Source: Oleispira antarctica RB-8 (GTDB taxonomy: Bacteria > Pseudomonadota > Gammaproteobacteria > Pseudomonadales > Oceanobacteraceae). From it: a stretch of 64,000 nt of DNA. The DNA is taken from the NCBI GenBank assembly GCA_000967895.1, contig FO203512.1:1189582-1253581 (forward strand), read 5' to 3'. The translations under genes and the position numbers were made by a program. The notes beneath the pieces were generated by a model. The model saw only the letters and a list, made by a program, of their open reading frames with translations. It made no database searches and was not told where the DNA came from. Below, piece by piece: positions 51,457 through 59,194 of the stretch; position 1 is the stretch's first letter; each line of letters starts with the position of its first letter.

Positions 51457-52881
51457 TCACAATCTAAATTTCAGCATCAGGTTAATAACATTCTTAAATA
51501 CTGAGCCGTAAGGCGGCGATAACATCAGAATGATTTTAGAAGTCATGCCCGACTGCTTAAATACTGGGCGCAGTTTCGAAAACTCTTTAAAGCCTTCTTC
51601 ACCATGGTAATGGCCCATGCCGCTGTTACCAATACCACCAAATGGCATGTCGTGCTGAGCAACGTGGAACATGCAGTCGTTGATGCATACGCCGCCAGAA
51701 AGCGTTCTGTAGAATAAATCGTCTTGAGTCTTTTTGTCGTTAGAGAACATGTATAACCCAAGAGGACGATCACGTTCGTTGATGTACTCAACAACTTCAT
51801 CCAATGATTTATACGTTTTGATCGGTAGCAGTGGGCCGAAGATTTCGTCTTGCATTATGATCATGTCATCGCTTGGATTTACGATTACATGTGGTGCAAT
51901 TTTTTTACTTTCTTCATTTAGGGTATCACCTTGTAATAGGTTAACAACCTCGGCGCCTTTTTCTTTTGCATCTTCTAATGTGGCTTTCAAACGGCTAAAA
52001 GCGGCTTCGTCGATAATCGCGGTTAAGTCTGAATTGTTCACGCTGTCGTAACGGCTGCTAACGATTTCTTTGGCGTGCTTAACAAATTCTTCAACTTTGC
52101 CTTCTGGTACGAATATGTAATCAGGGGCAACACAGGTTTGGCCGGCGTTTAAGAATTTGGTGAAGGTCATTCGTTCTGCCGCTGTGCGCACGTCGAAGTC
52201 CGGGGCCAGAATGGTTGGCGACTTACCGCCCAGCTCTAGAGTAACTGGCGTCAGGTTTTTAGACGCGGCTTCCATAACGATTTTACCCGTTGCGGCAGAA
52301 CCGGTGAATACCATGTGGTCCCAAGGCATGGAAGAAAATTCACGCGCCGAGGTGGCTGGAATGACGGCCAATACCGATTCGTCAAAGACAGCAGATACTA
52401 ATTCATCAATTAGGCGGCACAAGTTTTGTGAGTTGGCGGCCATTTTAACAATGCAGCGGTTGCCCGCGGCTAAGGCGCTAACGCATGGGCTGAGTGCTAG
52501 GAATAATGGGTAGTTCCATGGAGTCACAACACCAACAACGCCTTTAGGCTGAGGGATCAGTTTGTTGCTTGCCCCTTTAAACGTTAAGCCAACGTGACGG
52601 CTTTTGGGTTTAGCCCACTTGCTGATGCGTTTTTTGGCGTAGCTTACCGAACCTAATAACGGGGTTATTTCCAATAGCATGGTTTCGTTGGTAGAGCGGC
52701 CGCCATAATCTTTGTCGATGGCTGCGCAGATGCGGTCTGCATTGTTTTCTATCAGTTGAGCCAGCTTTTCTAGGTTGTCTTTACGTTCGTTGATGCTTGG
52801 GTAAGCATGCTGACGCGAGGCCTTGTATTGCGTTTGATAGGTGGCCTGAAGTCTTTCTGATGGAGTCATAGGTGAATTCAT
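51457..52881 (-). CDS. Coniferyl-aldehyde dehydrogenase-type ALDH
   Basis: The start at ATG 52881 (MNSPMTPSERLQATY) gives 474 residues. It belongs to the class 3/fatty-aldehyde dehydrogenase group (CalB-like): TPWNYPLFLALSPCVSALAAG (split), catalytic Glu in LELGGKSPTI, catalytic Cys in NAGQTCVAPDYIF, and PFGGIGNSGMGHYHGEEGF. A hydrophobic end (KIILMLSPPYGSVFKNVINLML, shortened) suggests membrane association. In this context it would oxidise fatty aldehydes formed from alkanes. It is convergent with the AlmA-like operon and divergent from the AraC gene. Confidence 0.88.
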   Translation of the reverse strand: MNSPMTPSERLQATYQTQYKASRQHAYPSINERKDNLEKLAQLIENNADRICAAIDKDYGGRSTNETMLLEITPLLGSVSYAKKRISKWAKPKSRHVGLTFKGASNKLIPQPKGVVGVVTPWNYPLFLALSPCVSALAAGNRCIVKMAANSQNLCRLIDELVSAVFDESVLAVIPATSAREFSSMPWDHMVFTGSAATGKIVMEAASKNLTPVTLELGGKSPTILAPDFDVRTAAERMTFTKFLNAGQTCVAPDYIFVPEGKVEEFVKHAKEIVSSRYDSVNNSDLTAIIDEAAFSRLKATLEDAKEKGAEVVNLLQGDTLNEESKKIAPHVIVNPSDDMIIMQDEIFGPLLPIKTYKSLDEVVEYINERDRPLGLYMFSNDKKTQDDLFYRTLSGGVCINDCMFHVAQHDMPFGGIGNSGMGHYHGEEGFKEFSKLRPVFKQSGMTSKIILMLSPPYGSVFKNVINLMLKFRL

Positions 52882-52972
52882 TTTGTTAGGATTGTTAGAG
52901 TAATTACTCAGTAGAGTGTACCTAGTATGAATTGATAAATCGAGAGTTGAGACTAGGAATTCGGGCATAAAA

Positions 52973-53002
52973 AACCGCCCCCTGAATATCAGTAGGGCGG
53001 TT
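52973..53002. terminator. Terminator hairpin between the divergent ALDH and AraC genes
   Basis: The same 8-bp stem as 51404-51435 (AACCGCCC/GGGCGGTT), flanked by A-run and T-run on both sides, so it can work in both directions. It sits upstream of both neighbouring genes, where no transcript is expected to end. Confidence 0.75.
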
Positions 53003-53152
53003 CTTTTGATCTCGTTAAAAGTGAGGCTGCTTTTATAGCGCCTTAATCTTTAATACTCCTGTGTTGTTTGAGCACTAAATTGGTGTATCTATTTTGAATT
53101 TATTAGAATAGGTTGATCTGGCTTTCATGTTAATAAATCCAAAGAGCTTCCT

Positions 53153-54010
53153 GTGACTGAATCGATTTTCTGGCGTAATGCCGATATGCCTTATGTTGAA
53201 TTACGCCGAGTCGAAGACGGTCGTAAAGTTAGCTACGCTCCGCATTCACACAAGCAATGGTCGATTGGCGCGATTACTCATGGCATCAGTACTTTCCAGT
53301 ATCGCGATGACCTGTATCCAATAAAGGAAACAGATCTGGTGATGATGAATCCTGATTGGGTGCATACCTGTAATCCGGTAGACAATCAGCCGTGGGCTTA
53401 TTGGATGATGTATATCGATGCGGATTGGCTGACGCAATTGAGATTTGAAGCGGGTTTGATTCCAGAGAAATGCTGGCAAGATATCCATCAGCCGATGATC
53501 AAGCTAGATCAAGCATCAAATCAAAAAGAAGGTAACAATCACTGGTACTCACTTTATTGTGAAGTCGTTGAGGTTTTGGTTAGTACAGAAGCTGACTTGC
53601 TAGAAAAGCAGTCCTGTTTTATCGATTATATAACGACTCTGATGAGTTGGTTCAGTGATGCTCCTCAGACTGATGTAGACAATGCATCTGCACCACAGGA
53701 AAGCCTGAGCGCTGTTGCTGAGTTTCTTGATCAATCATTAGCAACCATGCCAACATTAGAGAATTTAACCACTTTAGCAAATTGTAGCGAAGGTCATTTA
53801 ATTCGCAGTTTCCGTCGACAGTATGGTTTAACGCCTCATGCCTATTTACTGAATCGTCGTATACAAAAAAGCCGAGAGTTATTGCAACAAGGAATAGAGC
53901 TTGTTGATGTAGCTCAGCAATTAGCTTTTTCCGATCAGGCACATTTTCAGCGTACGTTTAAAAAGCTGACAGCGACTACTCCGGGGCAATATCAAAATAA
54001 TCGCAGTTAA
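53153..54010 (+). CDS. AraC-family transcriptional regulator
   Basis: The 285-residue protein has an N-terminal cupin sensing domain (about 15-130: YAPHSHKQWSIGAITHGIST, LVMMNPDWVHTCNPV) and a C-terminal AraC double helix-turn-helix (about 180-280: LANCSEGHLIRSFRRQYGLT, VAQQLAFSDQAHFQRTFKKL). The start is GTG or TTG-like at 53153 after GAGCTTCCTG. It is divergent from the aldehyde dehydrogenase gene and could regulate that gene or the LysE exporter, which is convergent with it. The inducer is unknown. Confidence 0.88.
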   Translation: MTESIFWRNADMPYVELRRVEDGRKVSYAPHSHKQWSIGAITHGISTFQYRDDLYPIKETDLVMMNPDWVHTCNPVDNQPWAYWMMYIDADWLTQLRFEAGLIPEKCWQDIHQPMIKLDQASNQKEGNNHWYSLYCEVVEVLVSTEADLLEKQSCFIDYITTLMSWFSDAPQTDVDNASAPQESLSAVAEFLDQSLATMPTLENLTTLANCSEGHLIRSFRRQYGLTPHAYLLNRRIQKSRELLQQGIELVDVAQQLAFSDQAHFQRTFKKLTATTPGQYQNNRS

Positions 54011-54033
54011 CCCGTTATAGAAAGTTATGAAAA

Positions 54034-54636
54034 CTATAAAAATTCAGTGCTGAATATAACAACGATACAACTTAAAAATAATAGTAACGCTAGCAACTGA
54101 TTAAACCGTTTAAGGTATTTTGGCTGATGAATAGCGTCACGAAAAAATGCCCCTGCGACGACCCAGCTTGATAATGACAGCCAGCAAATAACAGCATACA
54201 AAGCCGTAAATATTATTAATATTTGCAACTCACCATTCGGTGCATAGGTGCTAATTCCTGCTGCAGATGCTAGCCAAGCTTTTGGGTTCAACCACTGCAT
54301 TAAAGCACCGGTCCAAAACCCTGGGGCTTTAATGTGATCTGAAGATAATTCACCGTCAGAGCGGGCTAATAAAAAACTCAGATACAATAAAAAACCAATA
54401 CCTGCCCAGCGCAAGACAGTAAATAGGGCTGGCCACAGTTCGAATAATTGATTCAGCCCTAAGCCCACCGCGACAAATAAAACAAGAAACCCCAATGTGG
54501 CACCGCTGACGAATATTAGGCCTCGAATAAGAGGGTAGCGGCTACCGCTGCTTAAGCCCACTAGGTTGACAGGGCCCGGAGATATCGAGGCCGCAAGGGC
54601 AAAGGCCGACATGGATAATAAAATAGAAAGTGACAT
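54034..54636 (-). CDS. LysE/RhtB-family amino-acid exporter
   Basis: The 200-residue inner-membrane protein has six hydrophobic helices and the LysE family start SISPGPVNLVGLSSGSRYPL, then SGATLGFLVLFVAVGLGLNQ (the conserved Gly-rich helix), and MQWLNPKAWLASAAG. Such exporters remove amino acids or toxic analogues. It is a single gene, convergent with the AraC regulator, a common pairing. Confidence 0.88.
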   Translation of the reverse strand: MSLSILLSMSAFALAASISPGPVNLVGLSSGSRYPLIRGLIFVSGATLGFLVLFVAVGLGLNQLFELWPALFTVLRWAGIGFLLYLSFLLARSDGELSSDHIKAPGFWTGALMQWLNPKAWLASAAGISTYAPNGELQILIIFTALYAVICWLSLSSWVVAGAFFRDAIHQPKYLKRFNQLLALLLFLSCIVVIFSTEFL

Positions 54637-55037
54637 GGTTTCCTCACATTTAAACAGAGATCTGTATTAGGGGAGGAAGTTTGTCGTAATCGATAGGGGC
54701 CGTATTGAATGAAACTGATCAGTTAGATAACTTGGTGACGTTATACACGGCTACTAGTTACAAGAGAATAATAGAGAAAACATTACCTAGCGCCGTTTAC
54801 CAATAGCTAAGGCGATCGGGATATTCGCATGACTAAAATTAAGAAAAAATCCTGCCTGCTTTCGCTCAATAGAGGGTGCTGAATAGTGACTTTAATTCTT
54901 TTAATAAATTATAGCTAACACCTGTTTTATTAGTAATAAATAGTCTATTAAAACAGTCGTTTTTTGTTCTAATAACATTTCAATACGCTAAAATTAATAC
55001 AGTATTTAAAATTTAAAAATTAATTTAAGGTGACGGT
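54637..55037. other. Intergenic region between the LysE exporter and HNH gene
   Basis: About 400 bp, becoming strongly AT-rich toward the HNH gene. It marks the transition into the accessory block. No credible gene, repeat or tRNA-like structure was seen; a 17-codon frame starting MTKIKKKSC at about 54828 has no ribosome-binding site. Confidence 0.4.
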
Positions 55038-56723
55038 ATGTACGCTTTAAAAGTTGAACGGCATTTCGATAATAACTTCTCTCAAGGTTCTCTTTATTGC
55101 ATCAGTGAGAGTACGGGAGAGAGCACGAGCAATAACGAAAGTATCCGCTACAACGATCAACCCGACCTAGAAAACTTTAGTGAAAGCAATGAGCAACTCG
55201 AAAATCAAATCACCAAGCTTGCAGGGCAAATCAACGCCGCTAATTATCGCTTTCTAAAACTCATTGCAGAATTTGATCGCAGACAAGCTTGGTCCGGTTA
55301 TGGGCTACGTTCGTGTGCGCATTGGTTAAATTGGAAATGTGGTATTTCCATGAACCCAGCCCGAGAGAAGGTTAGAACTGCACGCGCATTAGAAGGCTTG
55401 CCAGGAATCAATGCGGCGTTTCAAAAAGGCGAGCTAAGTTTTTCCAAAGTACGGGCAATGACCAGAATCGCCACTGAAGAAAATGAATCCTATTTATTAA
55501 ACATCGCCGAGTACGGCACAGTGCATCATGTAGAAGTTTTGGTTAAAGCATCTCGAACCGTTAGTCGTATCGCCGATAAGCAAGAAGACTTCAATGCAGC
55601 AGACCTTGGGCTAAGTGAAGATCAGCAGTTAAAAAGACAAGAAGAACAACAAGACGATTTACAGCAAGAAAGCCGCAGCGTGAGCTGTTATCAAGACGAT
55701 GATGGTATGTGGATTATAAAAGCTAGGTTACCCGCCGAAGAAGGCGGCTTAATTGCAAAGGCGCTTAAAGAACTCGGTGATCGATTAGCCAATGTTGGTT
55801 GTGAAGCGCATCAAGATAGTGCAAAAAGCGTTTCAGCTGAAACGTTTTCGATGAACCAGATGCTTGAAGACAAGACAGAAGAGAAGCTTACTTTTCCTCA
55901 GCGCAGAGCCGATGCGTTAATTGCAATAACAGAGCATTACCTCGCCTCTGCAAATAGTTCGTCTTCTATCGATTCAATCAGCTCCCTAAAAGGCGCAGAG
56001 CGTTGTCAGCTAATTATGCATGTTCGGGCAGGCCCGCTAAACCAAGGGACTGGCACTGATTTAGAGGCTGATTTAGGAGTAAGCCTAGATGGCAGGTGGT
56101 TAATACCCAACGCCGCTCGTCGTATAGCGTGTGATGCAGGCTTGCTGGTTGTAGAAGAGGATAGCGTAGGCAATGTATTGAATATTGGCCGACGCTCACG
56201 AATTATTCCCCCCGCCATGTCCCGTGCATTAGCGATTCGTGACGGCGGTTGCCAGTTTCCGGGCTGTTGTGAAACCCGATATGTAGAGGGTCATCATATA
56301 AAGCACTGGGCCGATGGCGGTGATACTAAGCTGGATAATTTAGTGACGTTATGTCGGCATCATCATAGGGAATTGCATAAAGGGTCGTTCTTCCTTTCAC
56401 TTAAGCCAGTGACTCAGCCAGCAACCGCTAGCAAGCCACAGCGCTTTGCCGAGCGCTTATGTTTTTCTAAAGTAGATCGTTATTTTAATACGCCTTTTAA
56501 CCGTACTTCTAATAATAAAAATGAAGAACATGTTATAGCCGCCAACCCCGCTAAGTTTACCTGCGCTTGTTGTGATCCTGCTGAATTGGGCAAGAATATT
56601 CCTAGGCTGATCTATAACGCGATAGATGAAAAGACGGCCGTTACTAAATGGGCAGGTGAATCTATGGATTTGGGAATGGCGATTGATGGGTTGTTGGGTG
56701 CGAGTAAAAAGAGACTTCAGTAA
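55038..56723 (+). CDS. DUF222/13E12-type HNH endonuclease
   Basis: The 561-residue protein has a DUF222 helical domain (about 50-330: LKLIAEFDRRQAWSGYGLRS, CAHWLNWKCGISMNPAREKV, RTARALEGLPGINAAFQKGE) and a C-terminal HNH nuclease (about 400-450: GGCQFPGCCETRYVEGHHIK, then HWADGGDTKLDNLVTLCRHHHRELH, shortened), with both zinc CxxC-like pairs and the catalytic His. This family is abundant in actinobacteria and some gammaproteobacteria, often as mobile or accessory genes; its role is not established. A good ribosome-binding site (AAGGTGACGGT) precedes the ATG. The gene is alone. Confidence 0.88.
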   Translation: MYALKVERHFDNNFSQGSLYCISESTGESTSNNESIRYNDQPDLENFSESNEQLENQITKLAGQINAANYRFLKLIAEFDRRQAWSGYGLRSCAHWLNWKCGISMNPAREKVRTARALEGLPGINAAFQKGELSFSKVRAMTRIATEENESYLLNIAEYGTVHHVEVLVKASRTVSRIADKQEDFNAADLGLSEDQQLKRQEEQQDDLQQESRSVSCYQDDDGMWIIKARLPAEEGGLIAKALKELGDRLANVGCEAHQDSAKSVSAETFSMNQMLEDKTEEKLTFPQRRADALIAITEHYLASANSSSSIDSISSLKGAERCQLIMHVRAGPLNQGTGTDLEADLGVSLDGRWLIPNAARRIACDAGLLVVEEDSVGNVLNIGRRSRIIPPAMSRALAIRDGGCQFPGCCETRYVEGHHIKHWADGGDTKLDNLVTLCRHHHRELHKGSFFLSLKPVTQPATASKPQRFAERLCFSKVDRYFNTPFNRTSNNKNEEHVIAANPAKFTCACCDPAELGKNIPRLIYNAIDEKTAVTKWAGESMDLGMAIDGLLGASKKRLQ

Positions 56724-56763
56724 GTATGCCTCATAGAGGCATACTAGAATTCCAATCTGTTAA

Positions 56764-57117
56764 CTACTTGCAGTTAATTACTTCTGCATCAATGGTTATA
56801 AACCACATGCCATCTTTCTCTGCTAGTGCTTCGATCTCACTTCTATCCAGTGTGATAGAACACTCGGATGAAACTGATAACGTTATTTTGTTAAGTCCTT
56901 TATCCAGTACATCACTTTCAAATGAACTAATTTCGTATCGCCATGAATTTGAGCTTCCGGGTTTCAGCTGAAACGCCAAATTATCTACTTCATTAGTCGT
57001 TGCAATGAACTCACCTTGGAAATTAATGCTTTCATCTAAGTCATTTTTAATTGTGACCATCTGAACAGATGAGCAAGAGGCGATAAGTAGAAAAAAGGTG
57101 AGTATTAAAATTCTCAA
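56764..57117 (-). CDS. Small lipoprotein, last gene of a three-gene cluster
   Basis: The 117-residue protein starts at TTG 57117, overlapping the stop of the preceding gene. Its signal has a lipobox (LLIASC, lipidated Cys15). The mature part is a beta-rich, acidic domain (KNDLDESINFQGEFIATTNE) with a second Cys pair (C104 and C116 region: SSECSITLDRSE ... VINCK). It is not a recognised family. Position at the end of the operon and envelope location fit an immunity or accessory protein. Confidence 0.65.
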   Translation of the reverse strand: MRILILTFFLLIASCSSVQMVTIKNDLDESINFQGEFIATTNEVDNLAFQLKPGSSNSWRYEISSFESDVLDKGLNKITLSVSSECSITLDRSEIEALAEKDGMWFITIDAEVINCK

Positions 57118-57671
57118 TCAAAGTTACTCATGCACACTGTTTTTTGATCTTCATTTAAGTGCTGGGTTAATGCTTGAGCATTATGGTTAACGAAGTCGTG
57201 TTTCTTCTTTTTATTTTTACCTTCGTGCCCAAAGTAGGCATTGAGTCTATTACAGTTGGAATCTATCAGGAAAGGCAGCTCTTTCATGATTACTGAGAAA
57301 CTATCCGTGTTATTCAAGAAAATCGGCATTAAGTCTTCAGCTAGATACTCTTGAAATGCACCTGAGTTTTTTGCCTGTGCATAAAATGAAAAATACATGA
57401 TTACCTTAAGCCTCTTCTTGCTAATTTTTCCATTAGTCTGATCAGACTCTATGTTTCTAGAATAGATCCGCTCAAGTTCCTTGAATAACTCTAGGGAATC
57501 AGGCTGCTTCACACCGTTGTCGTCAAAATAGGTATATTTATGTTCATTAACATTCAATAAGCTAGATAGAATATTATGGTAATCATTTTCCTCAGAATGG
57601 GTTTGATTGCTAGCGTTGATATTAGAGCAAGCCATTAATAAAAAGGTACTAAGTACAATTAGATGTTTCAT
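57114..57671 (-). CDS. Lipoprotein of unknown function, middle gene of the cluster
   Basis: The 185-residue protein has a lipobox (LLMAC, lipidated Cys15). The mature domain is helical and hydrophilic (VNEHKYTYFDDNGVKQPDSL, SLELFKELERIYSRN, KRLKVIMYFSFYAQAKNSGA) with two or three late cysteines (near 148 and 181). No family is recognised. It starts 3 bp after the L,D-transpeptidase-like gene with AAGGAT as ribosome-binding site, so the two are tightly coupled. Confidence 0.65.
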   Translation of the reverse strand: MKHLIVLSTFLLMACSNINASNQTHSEENDYHNILSSLLNVNEHKYTYFDDNGVKQPDSLELFKELERIYSRNIESDQTNGKISKKRLKVIMYFSFYAQAKNSGAFQEYLAEDLMPIFLNNTDSFSVIMKELPFLIDSNCNRLNAYFGHEGKNKKKKHDFVNHNAQALTQHLNEDQKTVCMSNFD

Positions 57672-57674
57672 AGA

Positions 57675-58034
57675 TTAATCCTTAATGGTTATCGTCACAT
57701 TATGGCCATTTTTGGGAGTGATCGCATTGTAAATTTCAATCATTATATTTTCATCAATTACGACGCAGCCATCAGACCATTTAGGGTAAGGTGGTTTTCC
57801 CATATGAACAAATATTTCTGTGAACCCTACTACTCCAGGTATAAAAATGGCTTCTCTTGGGTTACCTCTAGAGTTCTTTTTTCTAGACATAGTCGTGGCT
57901 GAGCACTTTAGATATGAACCGGCTGGAATTTTCTTCATCAAATTCCAATAGCATTTTGTAGTTATTTCCTTGTTAGGCGAAGTAAACTTTAAAATGCCAT
58001 CGGTCTTATCTCTTTTTATCGTAATTTCATACAT
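57675..58034 (-). CDS. DUF5675-like (L,D-transpeptidase-like) small protein without signal peptide
   Basis: The 119-residue protein begins MYEITIKRDKTDGILKF and has no signal peptide. The segments KKIPAGSYLKCSATT, FIPGVVGFTEIFVHMGKPPY and KWSDGCVVIDENIM follow the small L,D-transpeptidase-like DUF5675 pattern: a beta sheet with conserved His and S(D)GC(V/I) with the catalytic-type Cys (near 90). L,D-transpeptidase enzymes act on peptidoglycan in the periplasm; the lack of a signal peptide implies export by another route or a different role. It is first of three tightly packed genes, followed by two lipoproteins. The ribosome-binding site is AAGGA. Confidence 0.6.
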   Translation of the reverse strand: MYEITIKRDKTDGILKFTSPNKEITTKCYWNLMKKIPAGSYLKCSATTMSRKKNSRGNPREAIFIPGVVGFTEIFVHMGKPPYPKWSDGCVVIDENIMIEIYNAITPKNGHNVTITIKD

Positions 58035-58342
58035 ATCAATTTCCTTATCTGTGCTTTATTGCCCTTGCCATCAAGACTAGCTGCCTTTCAATGGCTGCCG
58101 AATGCTAAACATATTGAGAAAGTGCTACAAATGAAAGTACTGCAAAATCTACTCATTTAGTACTAATGTAGTATCTAGATGAGTCGATTGGAATAGAGGC
58201 AGCGATTGATTAACCTAACGGAAAGCCCTTGTGACTAATAAGGCATTAACATTGATATAATACATTGTTACTATATGTGGATTACTACTGCTGTCTGTCG
58301 CCTTGCATAAATAAGAGCAGGCACGGACGAAAAGGATTTCCC
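58035..58342. other. Intergenic region between the three-gene cluster and the TPR gene
   Basis: About 308 bp between divergent genes; it should contain both promoters. I see no gene, repeat or defined operator. An in-frame extension of the TPR gene to 58265 lacks a ribosome-binding site. Confidence 0.4.
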
Positions 58343-59158
58343 GTGAAGTACCTGCTATTAAGCCTATCTTTATTACTCTGCTTTCAGACCGCGCAAGCGC
58401 TGGAAGCAAAGCAATTTCATGCCTACACCGAACACATCCGTAATAATCAACTTAATGCTGTAGAACTCTATTTAGAGCAGAACAAAGCGACTGCTAAGAC
58501 TGATCCAGATTATACCGTTATCTTTTTGAACTACCATTTTGGTAAAGGGCGTACCGTCCGAACAATCGTTGCGCAAGGTGAAGCTCAGCCCGGTGATTTA
58601 GAATTAACTAAACAAGATGACCCAACCATTAAAGGGTTTATTCGTGAAGAAGTTAGTCTAGATAAAATCACCATCCTTAAAGCTCTTCGTACTGCTCAAA
58701 ATAATCTTAAGTCATTTCCTAATCAGCTCGATATTCATTTTGGCATAGTCACCATTGCACAAAACATTGGTGAGCATTCTGTTATGGCCGACCAGTTAAT
58801 CAACATGCTTAAAACTTCAAAAGAAATCGACAATAAATGGCAGTGGGGAAAAGTCGGCTCTATGGAGGGTGATCCTGAAGAATTCATGATTCAAGGCTTG
58901 TTGCCGCGTACTGCTATGTTGTTTCGGCTGGAGTCGGAAGAGGGTGATCGCTTGTTGATTAACGTTTCTGAAGCATTGATTCAGTATTATCCGAATAAGG
59001 TTTATGGCTATGCCAATTTAGGGTCGCTGTATGGTGCGACTAAAAAGTATGACGAAGCTAGGAAGTATTATGTAAAAGCTTTGGAAGTTGATCCGGGTGA
59101 TGAAGTTGTAAGAGCTAATCTGAAGCATCTTAATGAAAAGAAGAATTCGAAGAATTAG
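58343..59158 (+). CDS. Secreted TPR-repeat protein
   Basis: The GTG start at 58343 has AAAGGA 8 bp upstream and yields 271 residues with a signal peptide (MKYLLLSLSLLLCFQTAQA-LEA). The rest is helical, with a clear TPR at the C-terminus (about 225-260: VYGYANLGSLYGATKKYDEA, RKYYVKALEVDPGDE). It is probably a periplasmic scaffold protein, and 36 bp separate it from the GajA-like gene. Any part in phage defence is unproven; its secretion argues against it. Confidence 0.75.
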   Translation: MKYLLLSLSLLLCFQTAQALEAKQFHAYTEHIRNNQLNAVELYLEQNKATAKTDPDYTVIFLNYHFGKGRTVRTIVAQGEAQPGDLELTKQDDPTIKGFIREEVSLDKITILKALRTAQNNLKSFPNQLDIHFGIVTIAQNIGEHSVMADQLINMLKTSKEIDNKWQWGKVGSMEGDPEEFMIQGLLPRTAMLFRLESEEGDRLLINVSEALIQYYPNKVYGYANLGSLYGATKKYDEARKYYVKALEVDPGDEVVRANLKHLNEKKNSKN

Positions 59159-59194
59159 CGAATGCCAAAAGAAATTAAATTTTAAGAGAAATGT

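Noticed and set aside
54828-54890. Short frame starting MTKIKKKSC
   Set aside because: 17 codons, no ribosome-binding site, no recognisable feature.
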